Notes: generated from the letters alone by a model not told the origin. A stretch of 36,862 nucleotides of DNA from Trebouxia sp. TZW2008 (GCA_002118135.1 BDIU01000019.1:1-36862), one strand, 5' to 3'. Positions 9,764-20,201 are shown, numbered from the stretch's first letter. Made by a program: numbers and translations.

Positions 9764-12612
9764 CTCTTCTATACCCCGAAAAGATACTACCCCGAAAAGA
9801 TACTACCCCGAATCTTTTCCCGGATACTACCCCGAATCTTTTCCCGGATACTACCCCGAAAAGATAACCCGAAGCTTGTACCCCGAAGGGGTAAAGGGGT
9901 ACTAGGCTTTACCCCGAAAAGAGACTACCCCGAAAAGATAACCCGTATCCCTTACCGAAGCTCTTCGTATCCCTTCGAGACTTTTCTCGTATCCCTTCGT
10001 ACTAGACTTTACCCCTATACCCCGAAAAGGTACTAGACTTTACCCCTATACCCCTATACCCCGAATCTTTTCCCGGATACTACCCCGAATCTTTTCCCGG
10101 ATACTACCCCGAAAAGATGACCCGAAGCTTGTACCCCGAAGGGGTAAAGGGGGTATCCCTTCCGGATACTACCCCGAAAAGATAACCCGTATCCCTTACC
10201 GAAGCTTGTACCCCGAAAAGATACTACCCCTATACCCCGAATCTTTTCCCGGATACTACCCCGAATCTTTTACCGGATACTACCCCGAAAAGATAACCCG
10301 AAGCTTTTCGGGGTACCGGATACTACCCCGAAGGGGTACCGGATACTCTCCCGAAGGGGTACCGGATACTCTCCCGAAAAGATACTACCCCTTACCGTAT
10401 CCGGTACCCCTTCGGGGTATAGGGGAGACTTTTTTCGTATCCCTTCGTACTAGATTTTACCCCGAAAAGATACTACCCCTTACGGGGAGAAAAGGATTCC
10501 GGATACTACCCCTTACCGTATCTTTTACCGAGGCTTCTTTAAGTAAAGGATACTACCCCGAAAAGACTTTCCGAAGCTTTTACCGAAGCTTTTCGTATCC
10601 CTTCGATAAGCTTATCGTATCCCTTTCCGGATACTACCCCGTATCTTTTCGGGGGGTAAAAAGGATTCCGGAAGACTTTTTTCGTATCCCTTAGGGGTAA
10701 AAAGGGTTCCGGGAGACTTTTTTCGTATCCCTTAGGATACTTTTTTCCGGGTACTGGATACTACCCCGTATCTTTTTGGTGGGGAAAGGATTCCGGATAC
10801 TACCCCTATACCCCTATACCCCGTACCCCGAAGGGGTATAGGGGTATAGGGGTACGGGGAGAAGCTCTTCGTATCCCGAAAAGATACGAGAAGCTCTTCG
10901 TATCCCTTCGTACTAGGCTTTACCCCTATACGAAGGGATACGAGAAAAGTCTCCCCGTACCCCGAAGGGGTATAGGAGTAGTATCCGGTACCCCGAAAAG
11001 CTTCGGGTTATCTTTTCGGGGTAGTATCTTTTCGGGGTATAGGGGTACGGGGAGAATCTCTTCGTATCCCGAAAAGATACGAGAAGCTCTTCGTATCCCT
11101 TCGAGACTTTTCTCGTATCCCGAAAAGATACGAGAAGCTCTTCGTATCCCGAAAAGATACGAGAAGCTCTTCGTATCCCTTCGTACTAGACCTTACCCCG
11201 AACCTTTCCCCGGATACTACCCCGTATCTTTTCGGGATACTACCCCTATACCCTTCTACCCCTATACGAAGGGATACGAGAAAAGTCTCCCGGTACCCCT
11301 CCGGGGTATAGGGGTAGTATCCGGTACCCCGAATCTTTTCCCGGATATTACCCCGAATCTTTTACCGGATACTACCCCGAAAAGATAACCCGAAGCTTGT
11401 ACCCCGAAAAGATACTACCCCTATACCCCTTACCGTATCCCTTCGGGGTACCGGATACTACCCCTATACGAAGGGATACGAGAAAAGTCTCCCCTTCGGA
11501 GTATAGGGGTACGGGGAGAAGCTCTTCCGGGTAAAGGGAGAAAAGGATTCCGGGAGACTTTTCTCGTATCCCGAAAAGAAAGTAGACTTTTCTCGTATCC
11601 CGAAAAGATACGAGAAGCTCTTCGTATCCCGAAAAGAAAGTAGACTTTCTTCCTATCCCTTAGGAGTATCCCTTCCGGATACTACCCCGTATCTTTTCGG
11701 GATACTACCTCGAATCTTTTACCAAATACTACCCCGAATCTTTTACCGGATACTACCCCTATAGGGGTACAAGCTTCTCCCTTTTAGCTCATTGTAAAAA
11801 GGGATACCCCCGAAAAAGCTTTACCCGGAAAAAAGTCTTCCTTTTATATCATTGTAAAAAGGGATACGAAAAAAGTCTTTCATTGTAAAAGAACCCTTTT
11901 CGGTAAAAGCTTCGGAAAGTCTTTTCAGGGTAGTATCCGGAGAAAAGTCTCCTAAGGGATACGAAAAAAGTCTACTTTCTTTTCAGGATACTACTTCTCT
12001 ACCCCTATACTCTTATACCCCTATACCCCTATACCCCGGAGGGGTACCGGGAGACTTTTCTCGTATCCCTTCGAGAAGCTTTTCCGGGAGACTTTTCTCG
12101 TATCCCTTCGAGAAGCTTTTCCGGGAGACTTTTCTCGTATCCCTTCGTACTAGACTTTACCCCGAAAAGATACTACCCCTCTACCCCTATACCCCTATAC
12201 CCCTATACCCCGGAGGGGTACCGGGAGACTTTTCTCGTATCCCTTCGAAAAGCTTTTCGTATCCCTTCGAGAAGCTCTTCGTATCCCTTCGAGAAGCTCT
12301 TCGTGTCCCTTCGAGAAGCTCTTCGTATCCCTTCGAGACTTTTCTCGTATCCCTTCGAGAAGCTCTTCGTATCCCTTCGAGAAGCTTTTCGGGGAGAAAA
12401 GGATTCCGGATACTACCCGGAAAAAAGTCTCCTAAGGGATACGAATCCTTTTTACCCCCCCGAAAAGATACAAAAGATACGGGGTAGTATCCGGTAAAAG
12501 ATTCGGGGTAGTATCCGGTAAAAGATTCGGGGGATTATCCCGAAAAAATACGGGGTAGTATCCGGTAAAAGATTCGGGGTAGTATTTGGTAAAAGATTCG
12601 GGGTAGCATCCC
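9764..12612. repeat. Palindrome-word repeat array 4 (rpoA-trnT spacer)
   Basis: The array opens with 24-base units built on GGATACTACCCCGAATC plus TTTTCCC (about 9800-9850, again near 10070-10110). It continues with CCCCTATA tandems, KpnI-type GGTACC palindromes and the run GAGAAGCTCTTCGTATCCCG alternating with AAAAGATAC (11050-11180). Around 11780-11900 it is interrupted by border-type words with CATTGTAAAAAGGGATAC. Open frames such as 10206-10694 are products of the words and not genes. Confidence 0.9.
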
Positions 12613-12627
12613 TTTTTACAATGAGAT
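12613..12627. repeat. Border element at the end of array 4
   Basis: The sequence TTTTTACAATGAGAT is identical to the copy at 5632-5646 and sits at the change from GC-richer array to AT-rich DNA before trnT. Confidence 0.7.
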
Positions 12628-12854
12628 AAAAGGGGGTACCTTTTCAGGGAAAGGTTTTTACCGTATCCTTCCGTATTTTTATACTTTTGGGGTATCTTTT
12701 CGCACGAGAAGAAACAATTTTTTTGTAAACCCCCAAGAGCAAGGGTGTAAAGTTTGTTCGAAAAATAGAAGCGGTATCTACCCCCTCCTTTGCGAAAATA
12801 GACGAGAAAAAAGTAAAAAAAGGCGATTTTATTTTTTTTAATGTTTCGCACAAC

Positions 12855-12918
12855 AAAAGATCAAAAGATCAAAAGATCAAAAGATTAAAAGATCAAAAGA
12901 TCAAAAGATCAAAAGATC
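12855..12918. repeat. 8-base tandem repeat AAAAGATC, eight copies
   Basis: Eight copies of AAAAGATC run head to tail; the fourth is AAAAGATT. The repeat is unrelated to the palindrome words except that AAAAGAT is a common sub-word of the arrays. It probably arose by slippage. Confidence 0.85.
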
Positions 12919-12952
12919 AAATGCGATTTTTGTGCAAAGCAAATGTAATTCT

Positions 12953-13010
12953 CAAATGGTTTTTTTTTCAAAAATCAAGCAACCATTTCTTTTGCACGAG
13001 GGTTGCTTGA
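12953..13010. promoter_or_regulatory. Two overlapping, mutually exclusive hairpins
   Basis: TCAAGCAACC (12975-12984) pairs perfectly with GGTTGCTTGA (13001-13010) over a 16-base loop. AAATGGTT (12954-12961) pairs with AACCATTT (12981-12988). The two stems share AACC at 12981-12984, so only one can form at a time. The element lies about 150 bases from the 3' end of trnT. It could be a 3' processing element; no partner gene is evident. Confidence 0.4.
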
Positions 13011-13160
13011 AACAATAATACTAACGTAACAAGCTTGTCTTTCATTTAAGATCTAATTTTTACAACAAAATAAGCAAAAAAAGAGCTCTTACTCTTTATA
13101 CAAATATGAAAAACATCTTTAGACTTGTATCTTTTTTTTGCACATCCTGTTGTTTTTTTA

Positions 13161-13232
13161 GCCTACTATCGGAATCGAACCGATAACTTTCGGTTTACAA
13201 AACCGATACTCTGCCAATTGAGTTAAGCAGGC
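13161..13232 (-). tRNA. trnT-UGU: tRNA-Thr (UGU)
   Basis: The minus strand gives a 72-base cloverleaf. The acceptor stem GCCTGCT pairs with AGTAGGC with one G-U pair. The D arm is ACTC-AATTGGCA-GAGT, the anticodon arm TCGGT-TTTGTAA-ACCGA has anticodon UGU, and the T arm is ATCGG-TTCGATT-CCGAT. No CCA is encoded, as is usual in plastids, and no intron is present. It is transcribed divergently from trnfM, which lies 520 bases to the right. Confidence 0.96.
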
Positions 13233-13754
13233 GGTTTTTTATATATAAATCTTATAAAAAAAACAAAAAAAAATCAATTAAAACAAATGAAAAACCTCTT
13301 GTCTTTTGTTTCTGGCTGTTTTTACTACCAAAAAAATGGTACAGTAGGCTTTTAAAGATATAAATGTAAGTTTTTAAAAGTATAAAGTTTTGTCTTGTTT
13401 ACATTACCACCAACAAAAAAACTACATTGACTAAAAATAATAACCTCAAGATCTTTGTTTTTTGTACCAAATGTATTCTAAAGCAAAAAACAAAAGAAAA
13501 TATGAGAAAAAGTCATCTAATGTTCAATCTCTTTTTTGTTTTATTAAAAATTGTTATTAAAAATATAAAAAAAAGAATGATTAAGAACAGAAGAGATTGT
13601 CTAATTATAATGATGAACATCTTATACTACCACAAAGACTAAAATAAAAGCGTGTTTTAAAAATAGAAAGAAGACAAAGGTTTTCATGTATTTATAAAAC
13701 AGAAGGTTTATGTTATACTTAATAATAACTTTTAAGTTATACTTATGGATAAAA
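13233..13754. other. AT-rich spacer between trnT and trnfM
   Basis: The spacer is unique, very AT-rich and free of array words. An ATG-started open frame of 46 codons (13502-13642) has no Shine-Dalgarno site and resembles nothing I know. ATAACTT-TT-AAGTTAT, a perfect 16-base palindrome, lies at 13725-13740 just before trnfM, next to TATACT (13738-13743), which may be a -10 box for that tRNA. Confidence 0.5.
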
Positions 13755-13828
13755 CGCGGGGTAGAGCAGTCTGGTAGCTCGCAAGGCTCATAATCTTGAG
13801 GTCGCAGGTTCGAATCCTGCTCCCGCTA
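13755..13828 (+). tRNA. trnfM-CAU: Initiator tRNA-fMet (CAU)
   Basis: This 74-base cloverleaf has anticodon arm CAAGG-CTCATAA-TCTTG (anticodon CAU), D arm GAGC-AGTCTGGTA-GCTC and T arm GCAGG-TTCGAAT-CCTGC. The first acceptor position is unpaired (C1 against U72), the hallmark that lets the formyltransferase recognise initiator tRNA and that separates it from elongator Met and Ile tRNAs. The remaining acceptor pairs are intact, with one G-U at the base. Confidence 0.96.
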
Positions 13829-14204
13829 AAAACTCAAATCTTTAATAAACATTGTATTTATTGTTTCTTTTATACTTCTTTTTTTCTTTTGGTATTTACG
13901 TTCAATCTTAACCGTATATAGGTTTTTTGTCTTTGGTCTTTTTTTAAGCTGTTTGGTTATAATGTTTTTCTTTTGGTTTTTTTTTTTTTATTTTTTTGAT
14001 TTAATCTTTTTCATAAACTCTTTAATCTTAATCTTTTCTTTTAAAAAGCTTACCCTAAAAAAGTGTGTTTTTTTTTAATATTTTTTGGCTTCCTGTGTTT
14101 TTTTAAACAAGAGAAGGGGCATATTCTTCGAACGAACTTTGCACTTTTACTGTTGTTACAAAACAAGAAAAACATTTACTATCGTGCGAAAAGATAAAAA
14201 GACC
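13829..14204. other. T-rich spacer downstream of trnfM
   Basis: This is unique T-rich low-complexity DNA. It ends at 14180-14194 with CGTGCGAAAAGATAAAA, an element that also occurs at the left edge of array 6 (18783). No gene is visible. Confidence 0.5.
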
Positions 14205-17200
14205 CAACCTCCCCTTACCCCGAAAAGCTTCGGAAAGTCTTTTCGGGATACTACCCCGTATCTTTTATCTTTTCGGGATACTACCCCGAATCTTTTACCG
14301 GATACTACCCCTAAAAGACTTTCCGAAGCTTTTACCGAAGCTTGTACCCCGAAAAGATACTACCCCGAAAAGATACTACCCCTATACCCCTATACCCCGG
14401 AGGGGTACCGGGAGACTTTTCTCGTATCCCTTCGAGAAGCTTTTCGTATCCCTTCGAGACTTTTCTCGTATCCCTTCGAGAAGCTTTTCGTATCCCTTCG
14501 AGACTTTTCTCGTATCCCTTCGTACTAGACTTTACCCCGAAAAGATACTACCCCTTACCGTATCCGGTACCCGGTACCGGGAGAAGCTTCTCCGGGTACC
14601 GGGTACTAGACTTTACCCCTATACGAAGGGATACGAGAAAAGTCTCCCGGTACCCCGTACTCCGAAGGGGTATAGGGGTAGTATCCGGTACCCCGTACTC
14701 CGAAGGGGTATAGGGGTATAGGGGTACGGGGAGAAAAGGATTCCGGGAGAAGCTTCTCGTACCCCTTCGCGAAGCTTTTCCTATCCCGAAAAGATACGAG
14801 AAGCTCTTCGTATCCCGTATCTTTTCGGGATACGTACGGGGAGAAAAGGATTCGTATCCCGAAAAGATACGAGAAGCTCTTCGTATCCCGAAAAGATACA
14901 AGAAGCTCTTCGTATCCCTTGTACAACCTTTCCCCGTATTTTTTCGGGAGACTACCCCGAAAAGACTCCACCCGAAAAAGGGGAGTAAACCCTTTCCGAA
15001 TACTCTCCCGAATCTTTTACCGGATACTACCCCTATATCTCTACAAGGAGAAAACCCTTTCCGGGTACTACCCCGAAGGGATACTACCCCTATACCCCTT
15101 ACCGAAGCTTTTCGGGGTACCGGATACTACCCCGTATCTTTTCGGGATACTCTCCCGAATCTTTTCCCGGATACTACCCCGAAAAGATACTACCCCGAAG
15201 GGGTACCGGATACTACCCCTATACCCCGAAAAGATAACCCGAAGCTTTTCGGGGTACTAGACTTTCCGAAGCTTTTCGGGGTACTAGACTTTCCGAAGCT
15301 TTTACCGAAAGGGAGTATCCCCTTCCCTTTACCCCCCGAAAAGATACGGGGTATAGGGGATACTCTCCCGAATCTTTTACCGGATACTCTCCCGAATCTT
15401 TTACCAAATACTACCCCTATACCCCTATACCCCTATACGAAGGGATACGAGAAAAGTCTCTTCTTCGGGGTAGTATCCGGTACCCCGAAAAGCTTCGGTA
15501 AGGGGTATAGGGGTATAGGGGTACGGGGAGAAAAGGATTCGTATCCCTTCGAGAAGCTCTTCGTATCCCTTCGAGAAGCTCTTCGTATCCCTTCGAGAAG
15601 CTCTTCGTATCCCTTCGTACTAGACTTGACCCCTATACCCCTATACCCGTATACCCCGGAGGGGTACCGGGAGAAGCTTCTCCGGGTACTAGACTTTACC
15701 CCTATACCCCTATACCCCGGAGGGGTACCGGGTACCGGATACTACCCCGTATATTTTCGGGATACTCTCCCGAATCTTTTCCCGGATACTACCCCGTATA
15801 TTTTCGGGATACTCTCCCGAATCTTTTCCCGGATACTACCCCTATACCCCGAAAAGATAACCCGAAGCTTTTCGGGGTACTAGGCTTTACCCCGAAAAGA
15901 CCTTACCCCTATACCCCGAAGGGGTGCTAGACTTTACCCCGAAAAGATACTACCCCTTACCGAAGCTTTTACCGAAGCTCTTCCGGGTACCCAATACTAC
16001 CCCGAAAAGATACTACCCCGAAGGGGTACTAGACTTTACCCCTATACGAAGGGATACGAGAAAAGTCTCCCCTTCGGGGTAGTATCTTTTCGGGGTAGTA
16101 TCCGGGAAAAGATTCGGGAGAGTATCCCGAAAAGATACGGGGTAAAGCCTAGTACCCCTTCGGGGTAGTATCTTTTCGGGGTAGTATCCGGGAAAAGATT
16201 CGGGAGAGTATCCCGAAAAGATACGGGGTAATATCCGGGAAAAGATTCGGGGTATAGGGGTAAAGTCTAGTACCCCGAAAAGCTTCGGGTTATCCTTTCG
16301 GGGTATAGGGGTAGTATCCCTTCGGGGTACAAGTTTCGGTAAAAGCTTCGGAAAGTCTAGTACCCCAAAAAGCTTCGGAAAGTCTAGTACCCCGAAAAGC
16401 TTCGGTAAGGGGTAGTATCCCTTCGGGGTAGTATCCGGTACCCCTTCGGGGTATAGGGGTAGTATCCGGAAAGGGATACGAGAAAAGTCTCCCGGTACCC
16501 CTCCGGGGTATAGGGGTAGTATCTTTTCGGGGTACAAGCTTTGGTAAAAGCTTCGGAAAGTCTAGTACCCCGAAAAGCTTTGGTAAGGGGTAGTATCCCT
16601 TCGGGGTATAGGGGTAGTATCCGGTAAAAGATTCGGGGTAGTATCCCTTTGGGGTATAGGGGTAAAGTCTAGTACGAAGGGATACGAGAAGCTTCTCCCG
16701 GTACGAAGGGATACGAAGAGCTTCTCCCGGTACCCCTCCGGGGTATAGGGGTAGTATCCTTTACCCGGAAGAGCTTCTCCCCTTCGGGGGATAGGGGTAC
16801 AAGCTTCGGTAAGGGATACGGTAAGGGGTACCGGGAGACTTTTCTCGTATCCCTTCGAGAAGCTTCTCGTATCCCTTCGTATAGGGGTAGTATCCGATAC
16901 CCCGAAAAGCTTCGGGTTATCTTTTCGGGGTAGTATCTTTTCGGGGTAAAGTCTAGTACCCCGAAAAGCTTCGGGTTATCTTTTCGGGGTAGTATCTTTT
17001 CGGGGTAAAGTCTTTTCGGGGTACAAGCTTCGGTAAAAGCTTCGGAAAGTCTAGTACGAAGGGATACGAGAAAAGTTTCCCGGTACGAAGGGATACGAAG
17101 AGCTTCTCCCGGTACCCCTCCGGGGTATAGTGGTATAGGGGTATAGGGGTAAAGTCTTTTCGGGGTAAAGTCTAGTACCCCGAAAAGCTTCGGGTTATCT

Positions 17201-17410
17201 TTTCGGGGTAGTATCCGGTACCCCGTACCCCGAAGGGGTATAGGGGTAGTATCCGGTACCCCTTCGGGGTATAGGGGTATAGGGGTAGTCTCCGGGAAAA
17301 GATTCGGGAGAGTATCTTTTCGGGGTAGTATCCCTTCGGAGTATAGGGGTAGTATCCCTTAGGGTAAAGGTTTTTCGTTTTTTTATCGGCTCCGGCCTTT
17401 TCGGGGTAAG
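14205..17410. repeat. Palindrome-word repeat array 5 (trnfM-rpl20 spacer)
   Basis: This is one of the two longest arrays. It contains CCGGTACC-C-GGTACCGG (14564-14580, perfect arms) overlapping a 26-base palindrome centred on AAGCTT (14574-14599, 12 of 13 pairs). It also has CTCCCGAATCTTTTACCGGA tandems (15360-15400, 15760-15840) and many CCCCTATA runs. The left half mostly reads ACTACCCC on the top strand and the right half mostly GGGGTAGT, as if one half were inverted against the other. No gene is seen. Confidence 0.9.
14564..14599. repeat. Nested palindromes built on KpnI and HindIII core sites
   Basis: CCGGTACC (14564-14571) and GGTACCGG (14573-14580) are perfect arms around one C. The right arm is reused in a 26-base palindrome (14574-14599) centred on AAGCTT with a single mismatched pair. 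The two folds compete, giving a possible cruciform or slip site. Confidence 0.75.
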
Positions 17411-17626
17411 CACGATACGCGCACAACCAAGATTAAAGAGTTTATGAAAAAGATTAAAGAGTTTATGAAAAAATTAAGAGAGATGAAACCAAAAAACAGA
17501 GTGAAAAGAAAGGCAGCAAGAAAAAAAATAAGAAGCAAAGATGTCTTATATTCTTTATTTCAAATCTGTTGTTAATTTTTTATTTGTTTTTGTTACTTCA
17601 AATTGTTACTAAAAAGAGTGAAAGTG

Positions 17627-17657
17627 GGTGAAGGGTTAAAAATACTAACCCTTCACC
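17627..17657. promoter_or_regulatory. Perfect 12-bp hairpin upstream of rpl20
   Basis: GGTGAAGGGTTA (17627-17638) pairs perfectly with TAACCCTTCACC (17646-17657) over the loop AAAATAC. It is the strongest simple hairpin outside the arrays. It lies 56 bases before the rpl20 ATG, so it may cap the 5' end of the rpl20 mRNA, or end an upstream transcript. Confidence 0.55.
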
Positions 17658-17697
17658 TAAAAAAAGATGTTTTGTTTAATTTTTTTGTTTGTTTATA

Positions 17698-17703
17698 AAA
17701 GGA
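17698..17703 (+). promoter_or_regulatory. Shine-Dalgarno-like site of rpl20
   Basis: AAAGGA ends 10 bases before the ATG at 17714, an acceptable plastid ribosome-binding site. Confidence 0.5.
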
Positions 17704-17713
17704 ATATACCCAC

Positions 17714-18058
17714 ATGACTAGAGTAAAACGTCGTACTGTTTCTCGTCACCGCCATAAAAAGATTTTAAAAATGACACAAGGTTTTCGAGGTTCTTCATCT
17801 ACATTGTTTAGAATTGCAAAACAACAAAATATGAAAGCATTACGTTATTCCTACCGAGACCGAAATCAACGTAAAAGAGAATTTCGAAGTCTCTGGATAA
17901 CTCGAATAAATGCAGCTATAAGGTTTTATGGTATAAGTTATAGCAAATTTGTTCACAATGTAAAAAGATCAGAAAATCTTTTAAATCGTAAGATGCTTGC
18001 TCAATTAGCTATTCGTGATAAGAAAGCTTTTAAACAATTAGTTCAATCTTTTAATTAA
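17714..18058 (+). CDS. rpl20: 50S ribosomal protein L20, plastid
   Basis: This gene encodes bL20, which binds 23S rRNA early in assembly of the large subunit. The protein is 114 residues, the normal size. It begins [20 protein letters not shown] (1-20), the basic N-terminal extension that threads into rRNA. It continues with the family blocks [15 protein letters not shown] (23-37), [20 protein letters not shown] (45-64), [16 protein letters not shown] (65-80) and the C-terminal helices [21 protein letters not shown]. The ATG is preceded by AAAGGA. No plastid ribosomal gene partner is adjacent; arrays isolate it on both sides. A weak AT stem (TCTAAAT/ATTTAGA, 18073-18098) follows the stop. Confidence 0.97.
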   Translation: MTRVKRRTVSRHRHKKILKMTQGFRGSSSTLFRIAKQQNMKALRYSYRDRNQRKREFRSLWITRINAAIRFYGISYSKFVHNVKRSENLLNRKMLAQLAIRDKKAFKQLVQSFN

Positions 18059-18799
18059 AAGATAATATAAGCTCTAAATCATTGTTTTTTAATTTAGAAT
18101 TATAGCTAAAAAAACAAGATCTAATAAGGGATACGTAGTATCTTTTTATTGTAAAAAGTCTTCAAGGTAAAAAAAAACATGAGAAAAAGAAAGCATAAAA
18201 AAAAAACTACGTTTCTTTTTAAAGTCTTTTTAAAAAGAGAAAAGCTCTTTTTAGCTCTTTTTGCATTCTTTTGGCCTTTTTTTACCTTTAGAAAAGGTTT
18301 ATTTCATCTTTTTTTTCAACAAAACGTGTTTTTTCAAGAGGCATTGCTCGTTTTATGCGAGAAAATGTTTGTAAAAAAGCCTCGTATCCCTTCCCTTGTT
18401 GTAAAAAAGCATCCTTGCTGTTGAAAGAAAGAAAGTCCAAGATTGGAAGTTTGCTTTTTTGATGTTGGAACAAAACAAATCCCCGAAAATATGCGCAAAA
18501 AGAACGGGAAAGCTCTTTTTAAAAGCTTTTTTTAGTATGTCTTAAAAACAAAGGAAGATACAAAAAAGGGAAAAAATAAACAATGGAAAAGATTAAAAAA
18601 GGAAAAAATAAAAAAATACGCGCTCTTTTTAAAAGATTTGATTCTTAAAAAAAAAGAAAAAACAAGCCTTTTCGCAGTATCCTTTACCTCTGTTTGTACC
18701 AACACCAATCTTATCCTTTTTTTTAAAAAAAACTTGCTGTAAAAAAAACAGGATTTGCGCATATGTGCTTTGCGCCTCGTATCGTGCGAAAAGATAACA
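18059..18799. other. Low-complexity spacer between rpl20 and array 6
   Basis: TCTAAAT (18073-18079) pairs with ATTTAGA (18092-18098) just after rpl20 and may act as its 3' stem. A degenerate border word (TTATTGTAAAAAG, 18148-18160) follows GGGATACGTAGTATC. The rest is A- and T-rich with Lys/Phe-rich open frames on both strands (for example 18179-18424) that look like compositional noise. Confidence 0.5.
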
Positions 18800-19862
18800 A
18801 ACCTTACCCCGTATACCTTCGGGGTACAATACAATCCCTCTACCCAGAAAAGACTTTCCCCGTGTCCCGAAAAGATTTTCCCTTTACCCCGAAAAGATAC
18901 TACCCCTATACCCCGAAGGGGTACCGGATACTACCCCTATACCCCTATACCCCTATACCCCGGAGGGGTACCGGGTACCGGGAGAAGCTCTTCCGGGTAC
19001 CGGGTACTGGGAGACTTTTCTCGTATCCCTTCGTACTAGACTTTACCCCGAAGGGGTACCGGATACTACCCCTATACCCCTATACCCCTATACCCCGGAG
19101 GGGTACCGGGAGAAGCTCTTCGTATCCCTTCGTACCGGGAGACTCTTCTCGTATCCCTTCGTACTAGACTTTACCCCGAAAAGATACTACCCCTATACCC
19201 TGAAGGGGTACCGGATACTACCCCTATACCCCTATACCCCGGAGGGGTACCGGGAGAAGCTCTTCGTATCCCTTCGTACCGGGAGACTCTTCTCGTATCC
19301 CTTCGTACTAGACTTTCCGAAGCTTTTACCGAAGCTTGTACCCCGAAGGGATACTACCCCGAAGGGGAGAAGCTCTTCCGGGTAAAGGATACTACCCCTA
19401 TACCCCTATACCCCGAAGGGGTACCGGATACTACCCCTTACCGAAGCTTTTCGGGGTACTAGACTTTCCGAAGCTTTTACCGTAAAGGATTCCGGATACT
19501 ACCTTGAAAAGATACTACCCCTATACCCCTATAGGGGAGAAAAGGATTCGTATCCCGAAAAGATACGAGAAGCTCTTCGTATTTCTTCGAGACTTTTCTC
19601 GTATCCCGAAAAGATACGAGAAGCTCTTCGTATCCCGTATCTTTTCGGGATACGTACGGGGAGAAAAGGATTCGTATCCCTTAAGAGACTTTCTTCGTAT
19701 CCCGAAAAGAAAGTAGACTTTTTTCGTATCCCTTCGAGAATACCTTCCGGGAGACTTTTTTCGTATCCCTTAGGAGACTTTTCTCCGGATACTACCCCGT
19801 ATCTTTTCGGGGTAAAGGGAGAATCTTTTCGGGAAACGGGGAAGGTCTTTTCGAGGTACAGG
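18800..19862. repeat. Palindrome-word repeat array 6 (rpl20-minD spacer)
   Basis: The array has ACCCCGAAGGGGTACCGGAT modules, CCCCTATA tandems followed by CCCCGGAGGGGTACCGGG, and GAGAAGCTCTTCGTATCCC words. A block of about 130 bases is repeated with few changes at about 19050-19180 and 19205-19310. CGTGCGAAAAGATAAC lies just outside the left edge at 18783-18798. Confidence 0.88.
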
Positions 19863-19925
19863 AAAAAGGTTAATTAACCACTACTATGTTTTTTGCCGCA
19901 AATAAAAAAAGGGGTACAAACTTTA

Positions 19926-20060
19926 TCAATGGTTACCCGAAAAGGTAAATCAATGGTTACCCGAGAGGGTAACCTTGTTGTTAACCGAAGGGGTAAATCA
20001 ATGGTTAACCGAAGGGGTAAACTTGTTGTTAACCGGGAAAACAAACCAATGGTTTTGTTA
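19926..20060. repeat. 24-base tandem repeat, five copies plus a partial
   Basis: Units start at 19926, 19950, 19974, 19998 and 20022, with a truncated sixth at 20046. Each has the core GGTTACCCGAAAAGGTAA or GTTAACCGAAGGGGTAA, preceded alternately by TCAAT or CTTGTT. The period is a multiple of three, so an open frame crosses it (19893-20075), but its start is a TTG and nothing supports coding. The repeat is distinct from the palindrome words although it shares CCGAAGGGGTA. Confidence 0.8.
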
Positions 20061-20201
20061 AAAAAACCTTATTAAAAAAACAAAAATAGTCTACACTATT
20101 AGTATTGTTGAAAGCGATCTGACATTTTAAACTAAAAAAACTTGTGTAAGATGGTAAAAAAGAAGAATACAAAGAATAGAATACTAAAAAATATGTGTTT
20201 A

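Larger units (their letters stand above)
17411..17713. other. Spacer upstream of rpl20 with a possible short ORF
   Basis: After the array, CGCACAACCAA (17420-17430) is followed by a 21-base duplication of AAGATTAAAGAGTTTATGAA. From the ATG at 17444 an open frame of 43 codons runs to a TAA at 17573-17575. The product is basic (MKKIKEFMKKLREMKPKNRV...) and matches no plastid family I can name. It may be chance in A-rich DNA. Confidence 0.4.

Noticed and set aside
10206..10694. Long open frames in arrays (also 2931-3593, 7011-7643, 16013-16537, 30988-31485, 34945-35466 and many others)
   Set aside because: They are made of the same peptide words in all frames and on both strands, have no ribosome-binding site or family, and differ at every place. 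They reflect repeat composition.
9800..11760. Regular repeats considered as a CRISPR array
   Set aside because: The repeats are short palindromic words joined directly without unique spacers of constant length, and no cas gene is present.
13427..13642. FCTKC in a short frame looked like the zinc ribbon of rpl36
   Set aside because: The third cysteine and the spacing to the histidine are wrong, the rest does not fit bL36, and the frame starts with TTG.
18179..18424. 81-codon Lys/Phe-rich frame after rpl20
   Set aside because: Low complexity, no ribosome-binding site, no recognised motif.
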